From RUG11241 sp964560085 (lineage in GTDB: Bacteria > Bacillota_I > Bacilli_A > RF39 > UBA660): a stretch of 64,000 bases of DNA. Under the pieces are notes generated by a model. It made no database searches. It was not told where the DNA came from and worked only from the letters and a program-made list of their open reading frames with translations. Below, piece by piece: positions 36,833-45,342 of the stretch. The DNA lies in NCBI GenBank assembly GCA_964560085.1, contig CAZLKF010000005.1, positions 27,260 to 91,259 of the forward strand, in the 5' to 3' direction. Each line of letters starts with the position of its first letter. Within the stretch, counting starts at the first letter, position 1. The translations under genes and the position numbers were made by a program.

Positions 36833-37707
36833 TAATAGTTATTACAGGTCCTACAGGGACCGGAAAAACTAAATTAAGTGTTGAAATTGCCAAAAAATTT
36901 AATGGTGAAATAATTAATGCTGATAGTACCCAAATATATAAAGGATTAGATATTGCAACAGCAAAAGTTACATCTGAAGAAAAAGAAAATATTCCCCATC
37001 ATTTATTTGATATTAAAGAATTAACTGAAGATTATACTGTTTTTGACTATCAGAGGGATGCCAGAAAAATTATTGGAAGATTGATAGATAATAATAAAAC
37101 ACCAATTGTTGTTGGTGGTACAGGTCTTTATATCAAAGCTTTACTATATGATTATAAGTTTACATCAGAATTAAAGAAAAAAGATTATAGTATTTATACG
37201 ACAAAAGAACTATATGAAAAAGCTTTAGAAATAGATAATAATCTTGATATTCATGCCAATAATCGTCAAAGACTTGAAAGATTTTTAGATTATTATGATA
37301 ATAATGGAAAATCATTAAACGAAAAAGAAAAAGCAACAAAATTGCTTTATGATACTGTTTTTATCGGTTTGACTATGGATAGGGATATTCTTTATAAGCG
37401 CTTAAATTCACGTGTTGATTTAATGATCACTAAAGGCTTAATGTCAGAAGCTGAAGAAATATACAAATCAGGAATTAGAACAAAAGCCATTATGACTCCA
37501 ATTGGTTATAAAGAATTATTTCCTTATTTTGAAGGAAATGAAGCATTAGATAATTGCCTTGAATTAATTAAGAAAAGAACTAGAAATTATGCTAAAAGAC
37601 AATATACATGGTTTAATCATCAAATACCAGTTAAATGGTTTAATGTTGATTTAGATAATTTTGATCAAACAATTAAAGAAGTTACAGAATATATAAATGA
37701 ACATTAA
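36829..37707 (+). CDS. miaA: tRNA dimethylallyltransferase
   Basis: It prenylates A37 of tRNAs reading UNN codons. The 292-residue protein has the P-loop VITGPTGTGKTKLSVEIA, the acceptor/Asp site INADSTQIYKGLDI, HLFDI and VVGGTGLYIKALLYD, with QRLERFLDYY and the C-terminal RQYTWFNHQ region. It is coupled to queA. The stop codon overlaps that of the convergent sigK. Confidence 0.97.
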   Translation: MIIVITGPTGTGKTKLSVEIAKKFNGEIINADSTQIYKGLDIATAKVTSEEKENIPHHLFDIKELTEDYTVFDYQRDARKIIGRLIDNNKTPIVVGGTGLYIKALLYDYKFTSELKKKDYSIYTTKELYEKALEIDNNLDIHANNRQRLERFLDYYDNNGKSLNEKEKATKLLYDTVFIGLTMDRDILYKRLNSRVDLMITKGLMSEAEEIYKSGIRTKAIMTPIGYKELFPYFEGNEALDNCLELIKKRTRNYAKRQYTWFNHQIPVKWFNVDLDNFDQTIKEVTEYINEH

Positions 37708-38399
37708 TTATTTTTATTCTTAATAAATTCTCTTAAGAGCTTAGTTAAAGCTCTTTTTTCAATTCTAGAAACATAACTTCGAGATATATTTAAACTTTTT
37801 GCAATTTCCTTTTGGGTTTTTTCATCTTCACCATTTAAACCATAACGTTTGTTAATTATTTCTTTCTCACGACTATTTAGAACATCAAAGTATTTAACTA
37901 AAAGTTTTAAATTATCTTGTTCGTGAATATCTCTAACAAAATCTGGCATTGGTGTTTTTAAAACTTCAAGTAGAGTAATTTCATTCCCATCTTTATCAAA
38001 TCCTAGAGAATCATTAATACTTACATTACGACGATTCTTTTTGTCATTTCGAAAATACATCAATATTTCATTTTCTATACAACGGGCACAATAAGTTGTT
38101 ATTTTAGTTCCATGTTTATAGGAAAAAGAATCAATTCCTTTAATTAGACCAATAACTCCTATACTAATTAAATCATCAACATCGTCTTTAGCATGATCAT
38201 ATTTTTTTACAATATGTGCAACTAATCTTAAATTGTGCTCAACTAGAATATTTCGCGCATTTTTATCACCTGCTAACATCGCATCAATATATTTGTCTTC
38301 TTCATCTTTAGAAAGAGGATCAGGGAATATATTGTTTGTGTAAGCTGCGGTAAAAATCATTAAATCTTTGAATAAAAATTCAAGAATTTTTTTTAACAT
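37704..38399 (-). CDS. sigK: Sporulation sigma factor sigma-K
   Basis: A 231-residue sigma-70 protein. The hydrophobic N-terminal stretch (ILEFLFKDLMIFTAAYTNNI), then FPDPLSKDEEDKYIDAMLAG, ARNILVEHNLRLVAHIVKKY, DLISIGVIGLIKGIDSF and CARCIENEILMYFR, closely follow sigma-K. Region 4 (KTQKEIAKSLNISRSYVSRI) is intact. Sigma-K directs late mother-cell genes such as coat proteins, and its N-terminal pro-sequence is cleaved in B. subtilis. There is no sign of an interrupting skin element. It lies downstream of the small Tyr/Pro-rich gene on the same strand. Confidence 0.92.
   Translation of the reverse strand: MLKKILEFLFKDLMIFTAAYTNNIFPDPLSKDEEDKYIDAMLAGDKNARNILVEHNLRLVAHIVKKYDHAKDDVDDLISIGVIGLIKGIDSFSYKHGTKITTYCARCIENEILMYFRNDKKNRRNVSINDSLGFDKDGNEITLLEVLKTPMPDFVRDIHEQDNLKLLVKYFDVLNSREKEIINKRYGLNGEDEKTQKEIAKSLNISRSYVSRIEKRALTKLLREFIKNKNN
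37735..37759 (+). terminator. Terminator of the ruvAB-queA-miaA operon, lying inside sigK
   Basis: Arms AAGAGCTT and AAGCTCTT around AGTTA, then T6 on the plus strand. It stands within the 3' coding end of the convergent sigK gene. Confidence 0.75.
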
Positions 38400-38443
38400 A
38401 AGTCACCTCAATAAAGTTTATGAAATAAAATAACAAACATTAA

Positions 38444-38466
38444 AAAAACAAGAAAATCTTGTTTTT
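38444..38466 (-). terminator. Hairpin terminator between the small coat-like gene and sigK
   Basis: 10-bp arms AAAAACAAGA and TCTTGTTTTT around AAA, with further T on the minus strand. It overlaps the stop codon of the 38465-38635 gene. Confidence 0.75.
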
Positions 38467-38635
38467 AACGGTAATATCCTCCGTAATAATAAGGTGGGTA
38501 TGGTGGGTATGGTTGGTAATTTGGACGATTCCAAAAATAAGGAGCGACAACACCACCAGTAATACCACCTAAAATAAATGGACCTAAAAATCCCACACGA
38601 TCATTATTTTGAGGAATTGGGTATCTATTATACAT
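38465..38635 (-). CDS. Small Gly/Pro/Tyr-rich protein, likely spore-coat related
   Basis: A 56-residue product starting at ATG 38635, since AAAGGAG lies just upstream; an earlier ATG at 38650 precedes that ribosome site. The sequence MYNRYPIPQNNDRVGFLGPF is followed by a glycine-rich hydrophobic stretch (ILGGITGGVVAPYF) and a tail PYPPYPPYYYGGYYR. Such tails are usual in small coat-associated proteins of spore formers, and it precedes sigK. The coat role is inference. Confidence 0.65.
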   Translation of the reverse strand: MYNRYPIPQNNDRVGFLGPFILGGITGGVVAPYFWNRPNYQPYPPYPPYYYGGYYR

Positions 38636-38723
38636 ATTTACTCCTTTCATAAATATATTATGAAAGATGCTAAAAATAGTGAAGAAAGTTAGGATTAATT
38701 CATATATTTTAATAGGTGAAGAT

Positions 38724-39494
38724 ATGAATAAAATTTTTAGGAATATTGGTTTATTAGCTCTAGCTTGTTTTAGTTTTTTGATAACTGATGAAACAATAAA
38801 AGTAGTTAAAGAAACTGATAAACTGATGATTGAAATAAAAAATATTGCTTCAAACTATTATGTTGAAGAAGTTAATGCTAAAGTTAAAGATAAATATATT
38901 ATTGTCGGTCACAATGGCTTAGAAATAGATGTAGATTCAAGTTATCAAAATATGAAAAAAATCGGCTATTTTAATGAGAATATGTTGATTTATAAAAACA
39001 TTAAACCTGAAATTTCTATTGCTGATTATAAAGATAAGATCATTAATGGTAATAGCAAAAACGAAGTTTCACTTATTTTTAAAAATCCTAATGATTTAGA
39101 CGGAATAATTTCAATTCTTAAGAGTAATAATATTGGAGCAAGTTTCTTTATCGATCTTGATTACTATAAAAACAATTATGAGTCAGTTGAATTAATTACT
39201 CACTATAATCATGATTTGGGTTTTTTAAACAATTACAAAGAATTAAGGCGGGAATTTAATGGTATGAATTATTATTGCTATAGTTCAATAAATAATTGCG
39301 TGAAAGATTCTAAATACACAGTTGAAGCGACTACTAAAATAAATAATTTAAAAGAATTAAAGAAAAACTTAAAAAAAGGTACAATAATAGAAATAAATGG
39401 TGATGATTATCTGGATATATATATTAAGTATATATTAAGTAAAGGTTATAAAATAGTTAAGATAAGCGATTTTATTAATGAAGAATTAAAGTAA
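38724..39494 (+). CDS. Degenerate NodB-like (polysaccharide deacetylase fold) exported protein
   Basis: The start is ATG 38724 with AGGTGA, giving 256 residues. A TM/signal (NIGLLALACFSFLITD) is followed by an extracytoplasmic domain. The C-terminal half recalls a polysaccharide deacetylase: VSLIFKNPNDLDGIISILKS matches the TFDDGP...iLk pattern, NIGASFFID the kATFFv strand, HYNHDLGFLNNY the HE(I/L)GNH motif and LSKGYKIVKISDF the last strand. The catalytic Asp pair and metal His are not in place, so it is probably inactive. It may be a spore-cortex relative, as many pda genes are; that is inference. Confidence 0.6.
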   Translation: MNKIFRNIGLLALACFSFLITDETIKVVKETDKLMIEIKNIASNYYVEEVNAKVKDKYIIVGHNGLEIDVDSSYQNMKKIGYFNENMLIYKNIKPEISIADYKDKIINGNSKNEVSLIFKNPNDLDGIISILKSNNIGASFFIDLDYYKNNYESVELITHYNHDLGFLNNYKELRREFNGMNYYCYSSINNCVKDSKYTVEATTKINNLKELKKNLKKGTIIEINGDDYLDIYIKYILSKGYKIVKISDFINEELK

Positions 39495-39509
39495 ACTTTA
39501 GTTCTTTTT
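39482..39509 (+). terminator. Terminator of the NodB-like gene
   Basis: 11-bp arms AGAATTAAAGT and ACTTTAGTTCT (one G-T pair) around AA, then T. The stop codon lies in the loop region. Confidence 0.75.
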
Positions 39510-39576
39510 ATTTTTCATATTTCTACCACATTTTTAACATATTTAGGCAATATAATTATCTTGTTTTGAGAAAGGA

Positions 39577-41118
39577 ATGATTAATATTTATATTTTTAAA
39601 AATGCTTTAACATCAATTAAAAGGAATAAAGGGCGAAATGTGTTAGTAATAATAATTGTGCTTGTAATATCTGCTGCCTCAGCGGTAACACTCTCAATTA
39701 TGAATTCCGCTGATACGATAGTTGAAGCTTATAATGACAAATATGACATTGAGGCAACAATTGAAATGAATCGAAAAAACATTATGAAGGATCTTACTGA
39801 AGATACGGAATCTCAGGAGGACAAAATTAACAAATTCAATGATATTTCTTCTTTAACGATTGATGAAATTGAGAAATATGGTGAAAGTAATTATTTATCA
39901 TCATATTATTATACTTATAGTGTTGGCGTTGATGATGATGATTTGGAAGAGGCTACTGATAAATTAGAAAAAACAACAACGACAACGAAGACAACAACAA
40001 AAAGACCACAAGGTATGGGGCCTGGTGGAATGATGGGAGGTTTTTCTTCAACAGTAACTACTAAAAAAAGTGAAATGATAACAAATGCTAATATTGTTGA
40101 TGGTGCTTTTAAGTTAGTAGGATATAGTTCATATGAAGCCATGAACGAATTCGTAACTGGAAATTATACAATTACCAGTGGAAGTGTAAGTGAAGATTTT
40201 AATAGTAACTCTTGTGTCATCAATGAAGAACTTGCTACATTGAATGAACTAAGTGTCGGAGACATCATAACTGTTACTAATCCTGATGATAGCAAACTAG
40301 CGTACGAACTTGTAATAACAGGTATTTATAAAGACAATAGTGAGAACACAGATATGTATAGTATGTATACAAATAGTGTTAATAACATTATTACAAATGC
40401 TGAATTTGTTAAGAAATTAACAACAGATGATGAAGAAATGAAGTATGAAATTGATCCAACATATATATTAGCTAGTGCAGAAAACATTGAAAATTTTAGT
40501 GCTGAAGTTAAAGAAAAAGGTTTAAGTGAATACTATCAAGTATCATCAAATATTGAAGAAATTAATGGTAGAACAGAATCAATTAATAATGTTAAAACAT
40601 TTGCAACAACATTCTTGATTATAACTTTAGCAATAGGTGGGATTGTTTTATTAGTAATTAATATGATTAATGTTCGTGAAAGAAAATACGAAATAGGTGT
40701 TCTAAGAACAATTGGGATGAAGAAATCTTTAGTTATTTATCAGTTTGTTTTTGAATTACTAATTGTTTCCATAATTGGACTTTTATTGGGAGCAACTGTT
40801 GGCTCGTTTACTTCAGTACCTGTAGCTAATAAACTGTTAGAAAGTGAAATAGCTTCTGCCACTACCGAAAACGAAAAAATTATGGGTAATTTTGGACGTG
40901 GAAATATGCCAGATGATATAGAAAATCCAAACGAAATCAAACAAATGAATGGCGTTGCTTCTATTAATCAAATAACCGAAATAAATGCTGTTGTTAATTT
41001 CAAAGTTCTTGGTGAATTATTATTAATCGGTTTATTTCTGACACTACTTGGCAGTGTAGCTTCAATGGTTAGTATTGCAAATTTTTCACCACTTTCAATT
41101 TTAAAGGAGCGTAGTTAA
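39577..41118 (+). CDS. MacB/FtsX-type ABC transporter permease
   Basis: A 513-residue protein. The first TM (NVLVIIIVLVISAASAVTLS) is followed by a large extracytoplasmic domain (~50-340) and three C-terminal TMs that form the FtsX domain (FLIITLAIGGIVLLVINMI, VFELLIVSIIGLLLGATVGS, LGELLLIGLFLTLLGSVASM). ERKYEIGVLRTIGMKKSLV is the FtsX coupling motif. Around residues 130-155 there is a Thr/Lys-rich stretch, then GMGPGGMMGG, probably a flexible linker. With the next gene it forms an exporter of peptides or an envelope-stress transporter. Confidence 0.88.
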   Translation: MINIYIFKNALTSIKRNKGRNVLVIIIVLVISAASAVTLSIMNSADTIVEAYNDKYDIEATIEMNRKNIMKDLTEDTESQEDKINKFNDISSLTIDEIEKYGESNYLSSYYYTYSVGVDDDDLEEATDKLEKTTTTTKTTTKRPQGMGPGGMMGGFSSTVTTKKSEMITNANIVDGAFKLVGYSSYEAMNEFVTGNYTITSGSVSEDFNSNSCVINEELATLNELSVGDIITVTNPDDSKLAYELVITGIYKDNSENTDMYSMYTNSVNNIITNAEFVKKLTTDDEEMKYEIDPTYILASAENIENFSAEVKEKGLSEYYQVSSNIEEINGRTESINNVKTFATTFLIITLAIGGIVLLVINMINVRERKYEIGVLRTIGMKKSLVIYQFVFELLIVSIIGLLLGATVGSFTSVPVANKLLESEIASATTENEKIMGNFGRGNMPDDIENPNEIKQMNGVASINQITEINAVVNFKVLGELLLIGLFLTLLGSVASMVSIANFSPLSILKERS

Positions 41119-41119
41119 A

Positions 41120-41782
41120 ATGAGTATATTAAAATTAGAAAATGTCAGTTATCGTTATAATGATGCTCCAAAAGATGAATATGTTTTAAAAAATATTACG
41201 TATGAATTCGAGTTAGGAAAAATTTATGCAATTAAAGGAGCTAGTGGTTCTGGCAAAACAACCTTATTATCACTAATAAGTGGTCTTGAAAAATGTCGTG
41301 AAGGTAATATTTTATATGAAGACCAAAATTTAAAGAAAATTAATTTGGACAAATTTCGAAATACAAACATTGGAATTGTCTTTCAATCATATAATTTATT
41401 ACCACACTTGACTGCTTTAGAGAATGTTATTATGTCAATGGATATTAGTCATATAAAAGTAAAGAATAAAAAAGATTATGCTTTAGAAATGCTTAATAAA
41501 GTCGGAATTGATAATCAAAAAGCCAAACGTAGAATATTAAGACTTTCTGGTGGTGAACAACAACGAGTAGCTATTGCACGATCATTGTCATATAACCCAT
41601 CAATTATTTTAGCCGACGAACCAACTGGAAATTTGGATAAAGCAACTGAAAATGAAATTTTAAAAATATTTAAAGATTTAGCACGCAATGAAAATAAATG
41701 CATAATTATAGTTACACATTCCGAAAATGTTGCTAAACAAACCGATAAAATATTTGAATTAAAGAAAAAAGAAAATATATAG
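41120..41782 (+). CDS. ABC transporter ATPase (MacB/LolD family)
   Basis: A 220-residue ATPase starting 1 bp after the permease stop. Walker A is GASGSGKTTLLSLISG, the Q-loop is FQSYNLLPHLTALENV, the signature is LSGGEQQRVAIARSL, Walker B is IILADEPTGNLD and the H-loop is IIVTHSE. It pairs with the permease at 39577. The substrate is unknown. Confidence 0.92.
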   Translation: MSILKLENVSYRYNDAPKDEYVLKNITYEFELGKIYAIKGASGSGKTTLLSLISGLEKCREGNILYEDQNLKKINLDKFRNTNIGIVFQSYNLLPHLTALENVIMSMDISHIKVKNKKDYALEMLNKVGIDNQKAKRRILRLSGGEQQRVAIARSLSYNPSIILADEPTGNLDKATENEILKIFKDLARNENKCIIIVTHSENVAKQTDKIFELKKKENI

Positions 41783-41799
41783 ACTTTTCTTTTTTTTTA
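41765..41799 (+). terminator. Weak terminator after the ABC operon
   Basis: A/T-only arms AAAAAGAAAA and TTTTCTTTTT around a 9-nt loop with a long T run. Confidence 0.4.
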
Positions 41800-41836
41800 T
41801 ACTATAATAAAAATCAATTTATGTGGAGGTGCATTT

Positions 41837-44191
41837 ATGATAAAAACAAATTTACCCGTAATGTTACTTAGAGGAATTATTTTACTTCCGTATAATGAAT
41901 TAAGATTAGAATTTGATAACGATGCAAATAAAGATGTTATTGAAGTTGCAGAGTTATTTCATGATAATAAAATATTGATTGTTTGCCAAAACAATTCGCT
42001 TGAAGAAGTTCCAGAAATAGAAGATTTACCAAAAATTGGAATTATTGCTGAAATAACTCATAAAATGGAATTACCAAATGGGAAAACTAGAATATTAATA
42101 TTAGCAAAAGAACGTGGAATTGTTCATGAATATTTAAATATTAACCATACATCACAAGTGCTAGAATCGATTGTTTCTTCAGTCGCACGAGATCAAATAG
42201 ACTCAAAATCTGAAGAAATATTGATGCGTAAATTAAATATTGAATTAGATAAATATATCCACAATGTGTCTAATGTAAGCAATAGTTTTTTAGCAATCAT
42301 CAAAAATGAAAAGACTTTAGAAAAATTTACAGATTTAGTGGTACCAAGTTTACCTATTAGTTTAGATGAAAAATTTAATTTTTTAATAACAACAAGCGCA
42401 ATCAAGAGAGCTGAGATGTTACTAGAATGCATTTACAAAGAAAGTGAAATGTATAATATTGAAAAAAATCTTGATGCTAAAGTTAAAAAAAATCTCGATA
42501 AATCCCAAAAAGAATATTTTTTAAGGGAAAGAATGAAAATAATCAAAGAAGAATTGGGTGAGATTAGTCCCAAAGATGATGATATTGGTGAATTAAACAA
42601 TAAATTAGAAAAATTAAAAGCACCAAAGAAAATAAAAGAACGTTTAAAAAAAGAATTAAAAAGATATGAAGCTTTAAATTCAATGTCACCAGAAATAAAT
42701 ATTGCGCGCAGTTACATTGAATGTTTGTTGGAACTTCCTTGGGAAAAAACGACAAAAGATAACGATGATTTAAAAAATGTTCGTGAACTACTTGATTCAT
42801 CGCATGCCGGATTAGATGATGTCAAAAAACGCATTATCGAATATTTAGCTGTCAAAAAAGTTACGAAAAAAATAAGTGGATCGATTATTTGCTTAGTTGG
42901 GCCACCAGGGGTCGGAAAAACTTCATTAGCTTCAAGCATTGCCAATGCGATGAAAAGAGAATTTGTAAAAATATCAGTTGGAGGAGTTAATGACCCAGCC
43001 GAAATTGTTGGTCACCGAAAATCTTATTTAGGAGCTCAACCAGGCCGCATTATTCAATCGATGAAGAAAGCTGGCAGTGCCAATCCTGTATTTTTAATTG
43101 ATGAAGTTGATAAGATGACTAAAGATATTAAAGGAGACCCAGCTAGTGCTTTATTAGAAATATTGGATAATGAACAAAACAAGCATTTTATCGATAATTA
43201 CGTCGAGGAAGAATTTGATTTATCTAAAGTTATGTTTATTCTTACTGCTAATTATTTAGATAATATTCCTGAGCCTTTAAAAGATCGTTTAGAAATCATT
43301 AATTTATCAGGTTATACTGAATATGAAAAATTAGATATTGCTAATAAGCATTTAATTAAAAAATCTTGCTCAAATAATGGATTAGATGAAAAATTGTTTA
43401 ACATTAAGGATGAAGTAACTTTGAAAATTATTCGTCTTTATACAAGAGAATCAGGTGTTCGTGAATTAACGAGATGTTTTGATAGTCTAATTAGAAAAAT
43501 AGTGACTGAAAAAGTTTTAGATGATTCTATTCCTTCAAAAATTAAAATTGATTTAAAGACAATTCAGAAATATTTAGGAAAACCAAAATATCCAGAAACA
43601 CCAAAAAATCAAACCCATGAAGTTGGGGTTGTTACGGGTCTTGCTTATACAGCAGTTGGCGGAGATACTTTAGATATTGAAGTAAAACTATATCCAGGAA
43701 CTGGCAACTTAAAATTAACCGGCTCATTAGGTGATGTGATGAAAGAAAGTGCTGAAATCGCCTTGAGTTATGTTAAAGCTAATGCTGAAAAATTAAAGAT
43801 TAATAGTTCTGAATTTGTAAAAAATGATATTCATATTCATGTTCCAATGGGTGCAACTCCGAAAGATGGACCAAGTGCTGGCATCACACTTACAACAGCT
43901 ATAATCAGTGCTTTTACAACAAAAAAAATAAGTGTTAATGTTGCTATGACGGGAGAAATGACTTTAAGTGGAAATGTCTTACCAATTGGTGGATTAAAAG
44001 AGAAATCAATTGGGGCACATCGTAATGGAATCAAAGATATATTTATTCCCTTAGATAATCAAAATGATCTTGAAGATATTCCTGAAGAAGTAAAGAAGGA
44101 TATTAATTACATAATGATTAAAAATTATGATGAAATTATAAAATATTTATTTGTAAAAAAAATTAAAAAGGAACTAGTATATAATGGTTAA
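41837..44191 (+). CDS. lon: ATP-dependent protease Lon
   Basis: A 784-residue LonA, usual length. It has the N-terminal substrate domain (NLPVMLLRGIILLPYNELRL), a coiled helical part, the AAA+ module (Walker A CLVGPPGVGKTSLASSIA ~354, Walker B VFLIDEVDKM) and the C-terminal Ser/Lys protease with PKDGPSAGITL (Ser ~679) and GGLKEKSIGAHRNG. It degrades misfolded and regulatory proteins. GGAGGTG precedes the start. It overlaps the next gene by 8 bp. Confidence 0.97.
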   Translation: MIKTNLPVMLLRGIILLPYNELRLEFDNDANKDVIEVAELFHDNKILIVCQNNSLEEVPEIEDLPKIGIIAEITHKMELPNGKTRILILAKERGIVHEYLNINHTSQVLESIVSSVARDQIDSKSEEILMRKLNIELDKYIHNVSNVSNSFLAIIKNEKTLEKFTDLVVPSLPISLDEKFNFLITTSAIKRAEMLLECIYKESEMYNIEKNLDAKVKKNLDKSQKEYFLRERMKIIKEELGEISPKDDDIGELNNKLEKLKAPKKIKERLKKELKRYEALNSMSPEINIARSYIECLLELPWEKTTKDNDDLKNVRELLDSSHAGLDDVKKRIIEYLAVKKVTKKISGSIICLVGPPGVGKTSLASSIANAMKREFVKISVGGVNDPAEIVGHRKSYLGAQPGRIIQSMKKAGSANPVFLIDEVDKMTKDIKGDPASALLEILDNEQNKHFIDNYVEEEFDLSKVMFILTANYLDNIPEPLKDRLEIINLSGYTEYEKLDIANKHLIKKSCSNNGLDEKLFNIKDEVTLKIIRLYTRESGVRELTRCFDSLIRKIVTEKVLDDSIPSKIKIDLKTIQKYLGKPKYPETPKNQTHEVGVVTGLAYTAVGGDTLDIEVKLYPGTGNLKLTGSLGDVMKESAEIALSYVKANAEKLKINSSEFVKNDIHIHVPMGATPKDGPSAGITLTTAIISAFTTKKISVNVAMTGEMTLSGNVLPIGGLKEKSIGAHRNGIKDIFIPLDNQNDLEDIPEEVKKDINYIMIKNYDEIIKYLFVKKIKKELVYNG

Positions 44192-44681
44192 TATTTCAGA
44201 ATTTGAATTTTTATATTATCAGATGTATCTTCAAGATGTCCTTTTTAACCAAAATATCGATGAAATAGATTTAAGCGTTATTCCAAAATCTTTAATTCCT
44301 AATGTGATAAAAATGATTTTTTATGAAAAACGCGAATTATTAATGAATTTTCCTAAATTTAAACAGAATGTAATTAGTGTGTTACGCGATAATATTTTGC
44401 AACCGGGTTTTACTTTTGAAGAACGTCAAGATTTCATCAGTCTTTTAAAAGAAATAAGACAATTGTTCTTTGATCCAAAACAATTGCGCAGATTATATTT
44501 AAGAGAAACAATCATCAGAAGAATAACAGTAAACTCAAGAACAAAAATAGGTCAATGCTTACACAATGATTATGTTTTATTTGATATATTAAGAAAAAGT
44601 GAAAATTCCCAAATAAGTTCAGAATTGGAGCCATCACTTAAATATTTAAGAACAAACTATCAAACTTTCAAAAAAAAATAA
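44184..44681 (+). CDS. Hypothetical protein coupled to lon
   Basis: A 165-residue helical soluble protein that overlaps lon by 8 bp, so it is translated with it. It is rich in Leu/Arg/Phe (FEERQDFISLLKEIRQLFFD, RRLYLRETIIRRI) and has no membrane segment or recognisable motif. I cannot name the family. Its position suggests a Lon partner or merely an operon passenger. Confidence 0.7.
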   Translation: MVNISEFEFLYYQMYLQDVLFNQNIDEIDLSVIPKSLIPNVIKMIFYEKRELLMNFPKFKQNVISVLRDNILQPGFTFEERQDFISLLKEIRQLFFDPKQLRRLYLRETIIRRITVNSRTKIGQCLHNDYVLFDILRKSENSQISSELEPSLKYLRTNYQTFKKK

Positions 44682-44701
44682 GACTTAAAAGTCTTTTTTT
44701 T
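44680..44701 (+). terminator. Terminator of the lon operon
   Basis: AAGACTT and AAGTCTT arms around AA, then T8. Confidence 0.8.
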
Positions 44702-44751
44702 CATATTAATAAAAATAATAAATATAATATAATGATGAAAGGATGAAATAG

Positions 44752-45342
44752 ATGAAAAAGATAGTTCCATTTAGAAAAGAAATAGAGTTTAATACTGAAG
44801 TTGCGGAGATAACTAGCATTTCTCTGGAAAATACTTTAGAAAAGCGTAACGATTACCTTGTAAATGGGGAATTCATTTTAAGTGGTGAATACAAAATAGT
44901 TGATGTCAGTGTTAATACTGAAAAATTCAATTACAATTTACCATTTGATATTAATATTGATTCTCACTATGATACTAGTGAATTAATAATTGATATAGAT
45001 GATTTTTATTACGAATTGATTGATAATAAAATGATTGTTAATATTTCAGTTTTATTAGATAAATTAGAGGAAAAAGAAATAGAAGAAAAAGTAGAAGTGG
45101 AAGCTTTAGAGGAGAGAAAAGAAATTGTCGAGGAAGCTAAAGAAATATTTACAACTTTTGATGAAACAGCTGAAGCTTATCGCACATATAAAGTCTATAT
45201 TGTTAGAGAAAATGACACCTTAGAAAATGTTTTAGAACGTTTCAACACAACAAAAGAAAAATTAGAAGATTATAATGATATAAGTAATATAACTGTTGGT
45301 TCAAAATTAATAATTCCTACCAACAAAGATGAAAAATTATAG
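44752..45342 (+). CDS. spoVID: SpoVID-like spore morphogenesis protein with C-terminal LysM
   Basis: A 196-residue protein. The N-terminal part (VPFRKEIEFNTEVAEITSIS, then NDYLVNGEFILSGEYKIVDV) has the beta-rich pattern of SpoVID/DUF3794 domains, followed by a Glu-rich linker and a C-terminal LysM (YKVYIVRENDTLENVLERFN ... GSKLIIPT). In B. subtilis SpoVID attaches the coat to the spore surface and is followed by ysxE, the same order as here. It is much shorter than Bacillus SpoVID. It overlaps the next gene by 14 bp. Confidence 0.78.
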   Translation: MKKIVPFRKEIEFNTEVAEITSISLENTLEKRNDYLVNGEFILSGEYKIVDVSVNTEKFNYNLPFDINIDSHYDTSELIIDIDDFYYELIDNKMIVNISVLLDKLEEKEIEEKVEVEALEERKEIVEEAKEIFTTFDETAEAYRTYKVYIVRENDTLENVLERFNTTKEKLEDYNDISNITVGSKLIIPTNKDEKL

